Origin: Brettanomyces bruxellensis
Taxonomy: Eukaryota; Ascomycota; Pichiomycetes; Pichiales; Pichiaceae
Direction: 5' to 3'
Assembly (NCBI RefSeq): GCF_011074885.1
Contig: NC_054686.1
Location: forward strand, 992,001 to 1,056,000
DNA length: 64,000 nt
This document shows, in pieces, positions 18,900 through 28,375 of the stretch. The notes below the pieces were generated by a model. The model had not been told where the DNA came from. It made no database searches and was given only the letters and a program-made list of their open reading frames with translations. Position numbers and translations under genes: made by a program. The number at the start of each line of letters is the position of its first letter. Within the stretch, counting starts at the first letter, position 1.

Positions 18900-21659
18900 A
18901 TGTCCGGATTTTGGCAGTTTGCCAACAATGATGGGTCGGGAATCGCCAGAATTTTGAAGAAGCAGAACCCGTCACTAGAAGAATTGTTAGACGAGAAAGA
19001 AACAGTTAGTCAATTACTTGCATCCAATGCGAAGCTTATTCAATACTTTCGCAGGCCGGAAATATTGGACAAACTAGTGGAGTATGTTGTGAGTGGAGAT
19101 AATTACCGACGAAATGTTGATGGTGCATCATTTGATTTGTGCGAGAAAGAGCGTCAAACATCCGGGAGCGATTCTGAGAACACCAATTCAAAAAAATTAG
19201 CTTCTTCGGAAGAAACGAAAACTAATACCGAAGATTCACATGAGTCCGATTCAGATGACTCAAGCGATTCATCATCGTCCTCATTGTCATCGAATTCGTC
19301 TTCTTCAGACAGTGATGAGGACGAGGGCGAGAACGAACTTTCAGCCAGTAATAAATCAGATGAGGAATTTTCAAACCATGCCGAGATCTCGGAAAAGAGC
19401 AGTAGTGATAAGGCCTGTGATGATATGGACTGGGGATTCATGGATACGGGATCGGATGAATTGGTGGATGAAGACGAGGGTGATGATGAGAGTGAGAGTG
19501 AAACTCCCGCTGAAAAATGCTTAAGGAGGGCAGGTATAGCTGCAGAGATCCTTTCTGCTGATGTTTGGTCCTTAACGGATGCATTTATGGAAAATACAAT
19601 TGCTTTAAACAATTTATGGAGCATTCTTGACAGGCCGGATCCTCTATCGATCAACATGGGTAACTATTTCATGAAAATCAACGAACACCTACTAGATATG
19701 AAGACGGCCGAGATGATAGAGTACATACATAAGGCATCCAACCTTGTTGAAGGATTTCTTCATCATATTGATACCTCACCGTTGATGGACTTTCTCTTGA
19801 AACTTATTGCCACCGATCGCCCCGAAAGCCCAACTGGTATAATAGAGTTATTGCATGATCAGGACCTGATTCCTTCTCTCGTCAATTACTTGAGTCCCGA
19901 CTATTCTGCAGATTTTCAGAGTGCTGCTGCCGACTTTTTGAAAGCTTTGATTACCATATCTGCAAACAATGGTGATGATACAAGCATTGGACCCAATGAA
20001 TTAACAAGGCAGCTTGTAAGTGAATCCGTGATGCAGCATTTCGTTAAGATAATGCTTCAGGGAGGATATGCACTTGCAAACGGTGTTGGAATTGTTATCG
20101 AGATAATTCGTAAGAACAACTCCGACTACGATCCAATCCCAGTCAGATATGACACAGACGATCCAGATCCTCCTACCCCACGTGATCCTATCTATCTAGG
20201 TGATATGGTGAGGATATTTTCGGAAAACATGTCCAAATTCAGCGTGCTCTTACATAAGGAGATAGACAAACCTCTCTTGACACCGATAGGCGAGATTATG
20301 CCTCTAGGATTTGAACGGTTTAAGATATGCGAGCTTACTGCGGAACTTATACATTGCTCTAATATGGCACTTCTCAATGACAGAGAAGCTTCTGAAATTG
20401 TGAAAGATAGAGATATCATAAGAAGGAAACTCACCGAGAAGCGGAAAGAGCTACTTAAGGATTCTACAGATGCCTCAAGTATACCTTGGGATGAGATTGA
20501 CATCTCAGATGAAATCGCCAATCTTCATCTTTACTCACCTTCAGATCCAGCTACAAACAATGAAAATGATGGTGACACAGAAATGAACATAGATGATAAT
20601 ACGGGGAGGCTCAAGGCTGTGAATGCAGATAGCTATGATGATTTGAACTTGGAAGATGGAACCGAATCAGAAAAAGCATTAAGACAAAACCCAGTCGTCG
20701 GAGATCTTCTTAAGATTTCGCTGTATGATAATAAGGTAATTTGCTCTATTGTCGGCATGTTCTCGAAATTCCCATGGAACAATTTTCTGCACAATGTTGT
20801 GTTTGACATCGTTCAGCAGATATTGAATGCATCATTGCACATCGGCTATAACAAGTTCTTAGTTATAGACATATTTGATAGATGCCGGATCACTTCCATG
20901 CTACTTGAAGCGTATGATGAATGCACAAAAAATGAGCAGGAAACCGGGATAAGATTTGGTTACATGGGCCATCTGGCATTAATAGCAGAGGAGATTGTCA
21001 AGTTTGTGTCCATGAATCTGGATAATACAATTTCCTCCTCAATAATCAAGGAAGCAGTGGAAGATTCAAAGTGGAAAGATTTTGAAGATGACACGTTATC
21101 AGATATACGAAGCAAGTACAATGCAGTGCTCGGAAATGAGGGTGGTGAAATTGACGTTATTTCTCAAGATGCAGACTCAATTGATGAGGATACATTAGGT
21201 CATAATGAACTGAGAGTGATAGGCAATGAAGAAATTCCTGTGGGATCAGATGCAGATGGAATTTTAGATGAAGAAGATAGAAATGAGTATCCAGATGGTG
21301 AAAATCTATCAGCATACATAGGCGGCGATATGCAAGAGAAGGTATACCATGAGTCGAGCTTACAACTGTCCGGATATAAGGAGGATAATGCACTTGATAT
21401 ATCAACTAATGATGTAATTGAGGGAGATGATGCTAATGACAGAACTAATGAGGATAGGGCCAACACTGCAGAGGTTCAAAACTTACTTAAAAGAGAGCTT
21501 AAAGCGTCCACAGTTGGAATTGGGACTGAGGATACGCTTAACGAGTCAAATATTTTACAGGAAAGTCATAAACGGAAGCATATACTTTCATCTGAAGAGC
21601 ATACATTTGGCCCATCTTTACAGAAAACTGCTATTGTAGCAAAACAGACACAATGTTAA
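18900..21659 (+). CDS. SIT4 phosphatase-associated protein (SAP family)
   Basis: A 919-residue SAPS-domain protein of the SAP4/SAP155/SAP185/SAP190 family, regulatory subunits of the PP6-type phosphatase Sit4 in G1 progression and TOR signalling. The N-terminus MSGFWQF and LEELLDEKE, followed by LASNAKLIQYFRRPEILDKLVEYVV, is the family signature. A Ser/Asp/Glu-rich low-complexity insert (about 85-205) splits the early helices. The SAPS repeat region resumes with CLRRAGIAAEILSAD, LLKLIATDRPESPTGIIE, FPWNNFLHNVVFDIVQQIL and IRFGYMGHLALIAEEIV. The C-terminal 200 residues are acidic and disordered. Which paralogue it matches cannot be decided; a species outside the genome duplication would carry fewer copies. 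Confidence 0.92.
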   Translation: MSGFWQFANNDGSGIARILKKQNPSLEELLDEKETVSQLLASNAKLIQYFRRPEILDKLVEYVVSGDNYRRNVDGASFDLCEKERQTSGSDSENTNSKKLASSEETKTNTEDSHESDSDDSSDSSSSSLSSNSSSSDSDEDEGENELSASNKSDEEFSNHAEISEKSSSDKACDDMDWGFMDTGSDELVDEDEGDDESESETPAEKCLRRAGIAAEILSADVWSLTDAFMENTIALNNLWSILDRPDPLSINMGNYFMKINEHLLDMKTAEMIEYIHKASNLVEGFLHHIDTSPLMDFLLKLIATDRPESPTGIIELLHDQDLIPSLVNYLSPDYSADFQSAAADFLKALITISANNGDDTSIGPNELTRQLVSESVMQHFVKIMLQGGYALANGVGIVIEIIRKNNSDYDPIPVRYDTDDPDPPTPRDPIYLGDMVRIFSENMSKFSVLLHKEIDKPLLTPIGEIMPLGFERFKICELTAELIHCSNMALLNDREASEIVKDRDIIRRKLTEKRKELLKDSTDASSIPWDEIDISDEIANLHLYSPSDPATNNENDGDTEMNIDDNTGRLKAVNADSYDDLNLEDGTESEKALRQNPVVGDLLKISLYDNKVICSIVGMFSKFPWNNFLHNVVFDIVQQILNASLHIGYNKFLVIDIFDRCRITSMLLEAYDECTKNEQETGIRFGYMGHLALIAEEIVKFVSMNLDNTISSSIIKEAVEDSKWKDFEDDTLSDIRSKYNAVLGNEGGEIDVISQDADSIDEDTLGHNELRVIGNEEIPVGSDADGILDEEDRNEYPDGENLSAYIGGDMQEKVYHESSLQLSGYKEDNALDISTNDVIEGDDANDRTNEDRANTAEVQNLLKRELKASTVGIGTEDTLNESNILQESHKRKHILSSEEHTFGPSLQKTAIVAKQTQC

Positions 21660-22242
21660 TAGACGACAAGAAAAAAGCAAAAAAAAAGTATATAAATTCA
21701 CACATATTATTCTGTTATGACTTGGAACAACCGATGATACTGTTAATTTTTTGATCTGACGATTAGTTACATTTTAGCCGTGTTGCTATGCATTTTGGAC
21801 AGTTAGGCTTTGCTCCATTAGTATTTTTTATTGCATTGTATACAGCATATTCTTGGTACGATTATCATGATAGCAACGAGTTCCTGTGATTACGTTTGTT
21901 ATTATTACTTGGCAGGGATTTTTTTAATAAAAAGTTGTATGTTTTACCAAATTACCATATTTAAAGTCACAAATATTTGTATTAAAGTAAGAAAGATATT
22001 GTTTGGGAGATAATCCCAATTAGCTGTTTAGATTCTCGGAATATATTCCTCTCTCATTTTCATTAATGCTAATGAGAAAAAAAAAAAAAAAATAAAATAA
22101 AATAAAATAGAAATCAAGGGGGAAAAACAAGTAGAATAATTGTCATCAATACAGATGAACATTATGTCAAGGACGATATTTGTTTAATTGTGATAGTAAA
22201 GTGTTCAGTGGCAACCAATTTGCACAATTTGCACATAATAAA
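21660..22242. other. Intergenic upstream of SSN8
   Basis: SAP terminator side and SSN8 promoter. It holds A-tracts at 22077-22090 followed by AAAT repeats. A short upstream ORF is listed separately. No other gene is seen. Confidence 0.6.
22155..22187 (+). promoter_or_regulatory. Possible uORF before cyclin C
   Basis: ATG at 22155 opens a 10-codon frame ending in TAA at 22185-22187, with a second in-frame ATG. It lies 55 bases before the SSN8 start in another frame. It would dampen translation only if the transcript starts upstream of it, which is not known. Confidence 0.35.
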
Positions 22243-23352
22243 ATGTCGGCAAACTATTGGGCATCGTCACAAAGAAACAAATGGCAGGTGACAAGGAAAA
22301 TTATACATGATGCACGAATGTCGATAGAAGCAATTGAGAAAAAGGAATTTGGTGTGAACATAGCTTTACAAGAGTGCAAGTACGACCTGAATATGAGAAT
22401 ATATCTTCACCAGATGATAATCAAATTAGGGCGAAGGCTCAATTTAAGGCAATTAATCATGTCTTCTGCAGAGATATACATGACAAGGTTTCTGTTGAAG
22501 GCATCGATTAAAGAAGTGAATATTTACCTTCTTGTCGCCACTTGTATTTACGTTGCGTGCAAAATAGAAGAGTGCCCACAGCATATAAGAACAATATTGT
22601 CAGAAGCAAGACGATGTTGGCCGGAATTTATTCCAAACGACTTGACAAAGCTTGCCGAGCTTGAATTTTATCTCATTGACGAGTTGGATTGCTATCTCAT
22701 AGTGTATCATCCTTACAATTCTCTTACGCAGATAGTGAACATCCTACAGGAAACGCATAATACTTCGTTAAGGGTTGAAATTACGCCAGATGAGCTTCAA
22801 GCTGCTTGGTCCATTGTCAACGATAGCTACATCTTAGATCTCCATATGATGTTTCCTCCTCATATAATAGCAGTTGCTGCATTGTACCTAACACTTCTTC
22901 TTGGTGTGGATTTGAATACTGTCGAGGGAAATACCCATCAAGCAAATTCAGTACCGAACAGTTCACACTCTGAACTTATAAAGGGCAAAAATGACACTGC
23001 TCGCTCTCCGTCAGCTTTTAATTCTCCAAATAGCAAAATGTCCCCAGTTGCTCACATGACGCCACGTATCTCTAACAACATAAAAATGCACACTGCAAAA
23101 CGCGATACACAAGCAGTTTCAGAGCTCGGCAATCACAAAAGTCCCTCAGGTGCCCAAAATTACAGTTATCCCAAAAGAATAGAGGCGTTGATAAACTTTT
23201 TGGCTTCATCGAACATAAACTTGCAAGAAGTCATACAGAGCGTTCAGGAACTCCTTTCATTATATCAATCGTGGGAATTTTACGATGAGATCGCTGAAAG
23301 AAATACAGTCCACAATGCACTCATCGTGCTTAATAAGAATTATAGTGGTTGA
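22243..23352 (+). CDS. SSN8: Cyclin C of the Mediator kinase module
   Basis: A 369-residue cyclin C that partners Cdk8 (Ssn3) in the Mediator CDK module, repressing or modulating RNA polymerase II transcription. The start MSANYWASSQRNKWQ matches the yeast MSGSFW..TQRHHWQ beginning, so I choose the ATG at 22243 over the longer open frame, whose upstream part has no ATG. The cyclin box covers about residues 45-240: LGRRLNLRQ, ARFLLKAS-type text, CKIEECPQHIRT and FYLIDELDCYLIVYHPY, then PPHIIAVAALYLTL. After it comes a Ser/Asn-rich insert absent from the shorter S. cerevisiae protein (323 residues), and a conserved helical tail. Confidence 0.95.
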   Translation: MSANYWASSQRNKWQVTRKIIHDARMSIEAIEKKEFGVNIALQECKYDLNMRIYLHQMIIKLGRRLNLRQLIMSSAEIYMTRFLLKASIKEVNIYLLVATCIYVACKIEECPQHIRTILSEARRCWPEFIPNDLTKLAELEFYLIDELDCYLIVYHPYNSLTQIVNILQETHNTSLRVEITPDELQAAWSIVNDSYILDLHMMFPPHIIAVAALYLTLLLGVDLNTVEGNTHQANSVPNSSHSELIKGKNDTARSPSAFNSPNSKMSPVAHMTPRISNNIKMHTAKRDTQAVSELGNHKSPSGAQNYSYPKRIEALINFLASSNINLQEVIQSVQELLSLYQSWEFYDEIAERNTVHNALIVLNKNYSG

Positions 23353-24451
23353 AAGGAAATCATTACGTCACAAACATTCACACACACCACACATACACAC
23401 ACATTTGTTGCACTTATCAATCCAACAAGCTTTTCTATCGATCAGAAGTTATACAGTGTGGCACTGGCACTTTATATACATAGAGACTTAGACTAATATA
23501 AATTTGTACTGTTATTTTTTGGGAATGCCTGCTAAGTCGCATATTTATTATGTTGGAAAACGATCATTCGTATTGGCATTATCAGGGTACAGCGCGAAAA
23601 AAAAGTATTGTAAAGGAATTGTTGCCTGGATCAGCTGCTTGCCTATATCTGGTAATCTGCTCCTGTGGAGCATTTTCTTATTTAATCAATTTTTTTTTTT
23701 TTTTTGTTTCATTGATTTTCTTCGTTTGCAATCAGATAGAGAGATATATGTACGAGCCGCTGTGTTTCCAATTGTAAGAAAATTTCACTCGGTATTGATA
23801 CTGAATCATCAGTAAGAAGCAAGATTCCCTGCAAACGATGACTAAAAGAATATCTTATGGGCTCGTATTCGCCAAAATAAAATTTATCAAAATGGCACCA
23901 TAAGTGAAAATAAGCATTAAATATATAAAAGCCGGATTTGCGTACATACATGTTTATCTGCGGGTCCAAATTCTTTTCCAAATGTCGAAATATGAAATAT
24001 CGTGAAATATCTTTAAGCACGCGTTTCGCATTGTCAAAATCATGGGGTGAATAATTACCGTTGTCGGTCGCTGTTTTCGTTCCTGGCTAAAAAAAATTTA
24101 TTCAGTGTTTTCCTTTTTTTTTTTTTTCTCCCCGAAAATTTTCTCCTCATTACCCCAAAAACAGATCTGGAGAGGTTTCGCATGCAGATGAAAAACGCAC
24201 ACCCAGTTTTGTTACGATCTCAGATTATTGAATCCAGTTTTAACTTTCGAATTCCAAGGTCAGGTATATATTGGTATATTTATATATATATCTGAATATA
24301 TACCATTCGTCTTCTAACATATCCAGAATTTGGTTTTTATCGCGATCATTCCTTCTGCAAAGCTGTCTTGGAATATCTAGTTATTGAGACCATAAGGATT
24401 ATTCGCTCGTTTATTTTCGTATCCTTGAAAGTATACTAAATAACAGTTACT
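23353..24451. other. Intergenic between SSN8 and LAG1
   Basis: About 1.1 kb of T-rich sequence with poly-T runs at 23690-23704 and 24113-24127 and a short CA-type repeat at 23382-23404. A 103-codon frame at 23504-23815 has no homology that I recognise and sits on low-complexity Phe codons, so I leave it out. Confidence 0.6.
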
Positions 24452-25624
24452 ATGCCGGAAACACAAGATTATTCCCCCGGAACCATGGAAGGTGGCTCTG
24501 ATCTAAGGATGCGTCAACATGTGGGCTCGTATGCCACAGATGAGAACAATCCAGTCAATGGTGCTATCGCTGCAGCCATTAAAAGAGAGGCTGAGAAAGC
24601 AGAAAGGGAGGAAGCAAAAATCGACATGGATAAAATGGAGCAGTCTCACCGTTTGGACAACTTGCAGATTGCTTTTTCAATCATATTCGATATTTCCGTC
24701 TTGATCGGAGTAAAGTACTTCAAGATCGAGTCCTTGACAAAGCTTTATACATTGCAGTATAAATTTCCGGACTCGGACACTTATGACCGCGGAATGGATG
24801 ATGCTTACGTGATAATCAATGTTATGGTGAACTTGATGATGGTGAGAAGTATTCTCATGCGTTTTGTGTTCTCTCCCTTGGCCCACGCCGCAGGTATTCA
24901 TAGCTACAAGGCCATTCAGAGATTTAAGGAGCAAGTATGGTCTCTAGCGTATTACAGTATCTCATGGATATTCGGCTTCTGTATCTACTGGGGTTCCGAT
25001 TACTTTTTCAGCACATCCCAATTGTATGCCACCTGGCCACACAACCACATGTCATACCTATTTAAAATCTACTACCTAATTCAGACCGGTTGTTGGTTGC
25101 AGCAGATTATCGTGCTTAATATCGAGGACAAGCGTAAGGACTACGTCCAGATGTTCTGCCATCACATAATCACATCGATGTTGTGCATTGGCTCCTATAT
25201 AACATACTTCACATGCCCTGGCCACGCAATTCTATTGCTTATGGATATAGTCGATGTGATTCTTTCTTTCTCGAAGATATTGAAGTACTCTGGATTCGGA
25301 CGCATTTGCGACTACTGCTTTCTTGTATTTATGTGCAGTTGGATTGTCTTGCGTCATGGTTTCTACAACTACATTGTTTACTTCATGGCCTTCAAGTCCA
25401 GACCTCTAATGAACAGAGATTGCTCTCGTTTTCAGCCGGGTTCCGATGAAATTTGCTACACTGACGCCGAGATTGACTTGTTCGTTTTCCTTTTATCTGG
25501 ATTGCAGGTCATCACCATCATATGGCTGGTGATGATCATCCGGGTTGCCATTACTGTTGTTAAGGGAAGCCCCGCTGAGGATGTGAGAAGTGATGATGAA
25601 GATGAAAAGGAAAAAGAGCAGTAA
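24452..25624 (+). CDS. LAG1: Ceramide synthase catalytic subunit
   Basis: A 390-residue TLC-domain protein of the LAG1/LAC1 family, which joins very-long-chain acyl-CoA to a sphingoid base in the ER membrane. The hallmark His pair is at residues 237-238 within DYVQMFCHHIITSMLCIGSY. Other Lag1-motif text follows: LLMDIVDVILSFSKILKYSG and CSWIVLRHGFYN. Six or more membrane segments are seen. The charged N-terminus (about 45-70) is Lys/Glu-rich, and the C-terminus is acidic (DDEDEKEKEQ), where casein kinase 2 sites occur in yeast Lag1. S. cerevisiae has two paralogues from the genome duplication; this single gene would be equally related to both. Confidence 0.95.
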   Translation: MPETQDYSPGTMEGGSDLRMRQHVGSYATDENNPVNGAIAAAIKREAEKAEREEAKIDMDKMEQSHRLDNLQIAFSIIFDISVLIGVKYFKIESLTKLYTLQYKFPDSDTYDRGMDDAYVIINVMVNLMMVRSILMRFVFSPLAHAAGIHSYKAIQRFKEQVWSLAYYSISWIFGFCIYWGSDYFFSTSQLYATWPHNHMSYLFKIYYLIQTGCWLQQIIVLNIEDKRKDYVQMFCHHIITSMLCIGSYITYFTCPGHAILLLMDIVDVILSFSKILKYSGFGRICDYCFLVFMCSWIVLRHGFYNYIVYFMAFKSRPLMNRDCSRFQPGSDEICYTDAEIDLFVFLLSGLQVITIIWLVMIIRVAITVVKGSPAEDVRSDDEDEKEKEQ

Positions 25625-25907
25625 TTCACATTTGTCCGTCTCTTTGGTTACTATTGTCTCTATTTCTTCTCCCACCTCCTTTGCAATCTTAGTGAATTTT
25701 GAACGGCTGCAGCAATAGTGGCCGCTGCATAAATAGGCTTTCGTTTAATTGAATATATTCTGTGATTCATTCTCGAGCAAGAGTATTCCCATTCCACCTG
25801 GGTCAGATATCAATCAATTAAACTAATAGGCCACAGCTGAATCAAAGGCTTATATATATATTTTTTAATAAACGTAATACCTAATAGTATATATGCTTGC
25901 TTCGACA

Positions 25908-27320
25908 CTATTCGAAAAGACTCGAGTAAAGGCAGATGGTCATGCTAAACAAACCCCAGACAATCAACCCAATGCAGCACTTTCTAAGTATCGTGCTTTT
26001 AAACAACTTGCTGAACCTATCTTCTCCTCCATGCTTATCCAACATCTTAAGTAGATGCGGATCTTCGGTGCAAAGAAGTTTGTATCCATAGCAACCGGGA
26101 AGAACATAACTGATTAAAACGCCACCTGTGGCACCAACAACAGAGAGAATAAGCTCGAATGAGTCTAGGGAAATGGCAATTAAATATGAAAGCACAAGCA
26201 AAACCACAGTGATCCATCTGAAGCGGAATTCTGGGAATGGAACAGCCTTTTCACCCAACTTGTCCTCGGCAAAGACCTCACAATTCTCGGTATTGTCTGA
26301 ATTACCAGATGCAGTGTTATTCTGCAGTAATGGTGCGGTCTCACGTGAGTTGAATTGATGCCATTTATGCCATAGGTAATCCTTGAATGCAAAGTAAATG
26401 TTATTGAAAGACGATCTAGCAGGATAGAGCATGAGAGGGAACGAGAGAAGAACCATCAAGACTAGCAAAAGACGGCCTAACGAAATGTAGATGTTATCTC
26501 CATACATGAGAATGATGTTTCCTCCCAAGGCATTACCAAATGTCATGTAACCGAAGAATGAAACAGAGAAGAAAATCGCAGTAATGACACCCATGGAGAG
26601 ATAGACAATTCTATTAATCCTGTGGATTGTTGGATTTTGCAATTCGGTAACAATCGAGTACTGGTTAGGGCAAGTGTATGCAAGAACAATCACTCCAAGC
26701 GTCTTGAAAACGGGCTTTATTCCCTCTGGAGTGAAGTAGGACACGGGTCCAATGTTTTCAGGAGGGATGTTTTGGAAATTCTGCGACAAGGAATAACCAA
26801 ACTGGGCATATATAAGGATAGCAAGATAAGCAATAGCAATTAAAGAAACCACCGAAGTGTATCTCAAGCTATCCAATTTATGAAGGAAGCAGAGAGGAAC
26901 TGTGATGACGGTTGAAATCAAAATGTAGAATAGCCTATTCTGAGTCTCCGACCAGTCAGAAATTGAAAAGACAAGCGGCATAAGATCGCCAGTTAGCACA
27001 ATGTACGAAATTGCAACACCAAAGCACTGCATAAAGATGGCAATGTCAAACAAGGTGCTCAAACGAGGATACGTGAGAGTGCATATGGTGAAGAAGGTGG
27101 CAGTCCCCTGGTGAACAAATTTAGTAGTCATTCCTTGGATAATCAGACCAATGCTGTTTGCAGCAGCGGCAAAAAGAAGAATAATTGTTCCAAGAAAGAT
27201 CGAATCCGTCTTGAATGCATATGGGAGAACGAGCATTCCGGATCCAATAATCGTATTAACGGTATTAACCACCGAAGAAGTCATGGTGGCTCCCTTTGGC
27301 TCTTGCTCAGTGTGGGACAT
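25908..27320 (-). CDS. AVT7: Vacuolar amino-acid transporter, Avt7-like
   Basis: A 470-residue AAAP-family permease with about eleven membrane segments. It most resembles S. cerevisiae Avt7, which exports neutral amino acids from the vacuole. Matching blocks are the N-terminal VNTIIGSGMLVLPYAFK, FFTICTLTYPRLSTLFDIA followed by QCFGVAISYIVLTGDLMP, GYMTFGNALGGNI and the C-terminal DSFELILSVVGATGG. A hydrophilic loop (about 320-365) separates the last segments, as in Avt7. Avt5 and Avt6 are the next candidates. The start is the ATG at 27318-27320. Confidence 0.87.
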   Translation of the reverse strand: MSHTEQEPKGATMTSSVVNTVNTIIGSGMLVLPYAFKTDSIFLGTIILLFAAAANSIGLIIQGMTTKFVHQGTATFFTICTLTYPRLSTLFDIAIFMQCFGVAISYIVLTGDLMPLVFSISDWSETQNRLFYILISTVITVPLCFLHKLDSLRYTSVVSLIAIAYLAILIYAQFGYSLSQNFQNIPPENIGPVSYFTPEGIKPVFKTLGVIVLAYTCPNQYSIVTELQNPTIHRINRIVYLSMGVITAIFFSVSFFGYMTFGNALGGNIILMYGDNIYISLGRLLLVLMVLLSFPLMLYPARSSFNNIYFAFKDYLWHKWHQFNSRETAPLLQNNTASGNSDNTENCEVFAEDKLGEKAVPFPEFRFRWITVVLLVLSYLIAISLDSFELILSVVGATGGVLISYVLPGCYGYKLLCTEDPHLLKMLDKHGGEDRFSKLFKSTILRKCCIGLIVWGLFSMTICLYSSLFE

Positions 27321-27882
27321 TGTTGGTAAAATGTGTTTTCTTGCCCCAAATTCCAGGGTATGAAATGAGTGAGAGGCACAGTCGGAATAAAGATTGCTGC
27401 AAAACTCAGTTTATGGCCTGGGCGTGTTCACTAAAAGGAGAATTGTATAAGGTAGGCGAAGAAAAAAGATAATGTGACGCATTTATGTAACGGACGCACT
27501 GCAGTAAAATGCTATTTACCCAAATCTCCGATCCATCAAAAAATTCCCCTCCCAGATTTTTATCTACTGATAACAACAATCATGCTGACCGATTGAAATT
27601 TGGATTTGAATTGTGGCGGTTAAGGTGGCTCGTCCTGCAGGCGGAAGAGAAGAAAAAATAACATAAAATCAAAGTAAAATAAAATCAAAGTAAAATAGAA
27701 TAAAAATAAAATGCTGATTAAACAGATTCAAATAGTATACAAATAGGAAGCGGGCGGCGTCCCAATAAAATTTACCAGTATATTTTCACGCCAAAGTCCG
27801 CGGACAATCGTATCCGACCAAAATTTTCTATGGCAAACCAGCTGAGAGAGGTCGGACGAGTGACTTCAGAAAGAAAAGAAAG

Positions 27883-27924
<42 letters not shown>

Positions 27925-28375
27925 AAAAATTCATGAAGGACCCGATCACTCGTATAAAAATCCTCATCTAGAATAATTTAGATAAACAAATACGGGGAAC
28001 CACCATAGAAAGTGTTTATAATGCTGATTAGTAGAGTGTTTAATAATAACGGGTTTCCTGTATTGACAATGTACATTTGCTTTTCTGGAGCTGTGGATGT
28101 ACAAAGAGGATAATTTTGCACACCCTTTATAAAATTCTTCATTAATCACCATAGTGTGGAGTATCTCCTAAACTGCTTATTTTAGCTTAATGCGTTTTAG
28201 ATATTTCCCCACTAAATACATGAATTTTTTTTTCTAACTTCTTTTTTTCTTTGCTGTACGTAATATTCGACTACTTTCTTTTGGCCTCTTTTTACAGCAT
28301 ATGACCGTTTACTGAAGCACATTTCGCGGTAATTATTAGGATCCACTAAACTGATCCTCTACAACTAACGAAATC
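27321..28375. other. Divergent promoter, AVT7 and Zn2Cys6 regulator
   Basis: About 1.05 kb between two divergent start codons. It holds AAAAT-type tracts at 27655-27712 and an A37 run. I recognise no gene and no specific factor site. Confidence 0.6.
27886..27922. repeat. A37 homopolymer
   Basis: Thirty-seven consecutive A residues in the intergenic region, the longest homopolymer in the window. Likely a nucleosome-excluding promoter element, and prone to length error. Confidence 0.92.

Noticed and set aside
23504..23815. 103-codon open frame between SSN8 and LAG1
   Set aside because: Phe run from a poly-T tract, no family resemblance, overlapped by other short frames.
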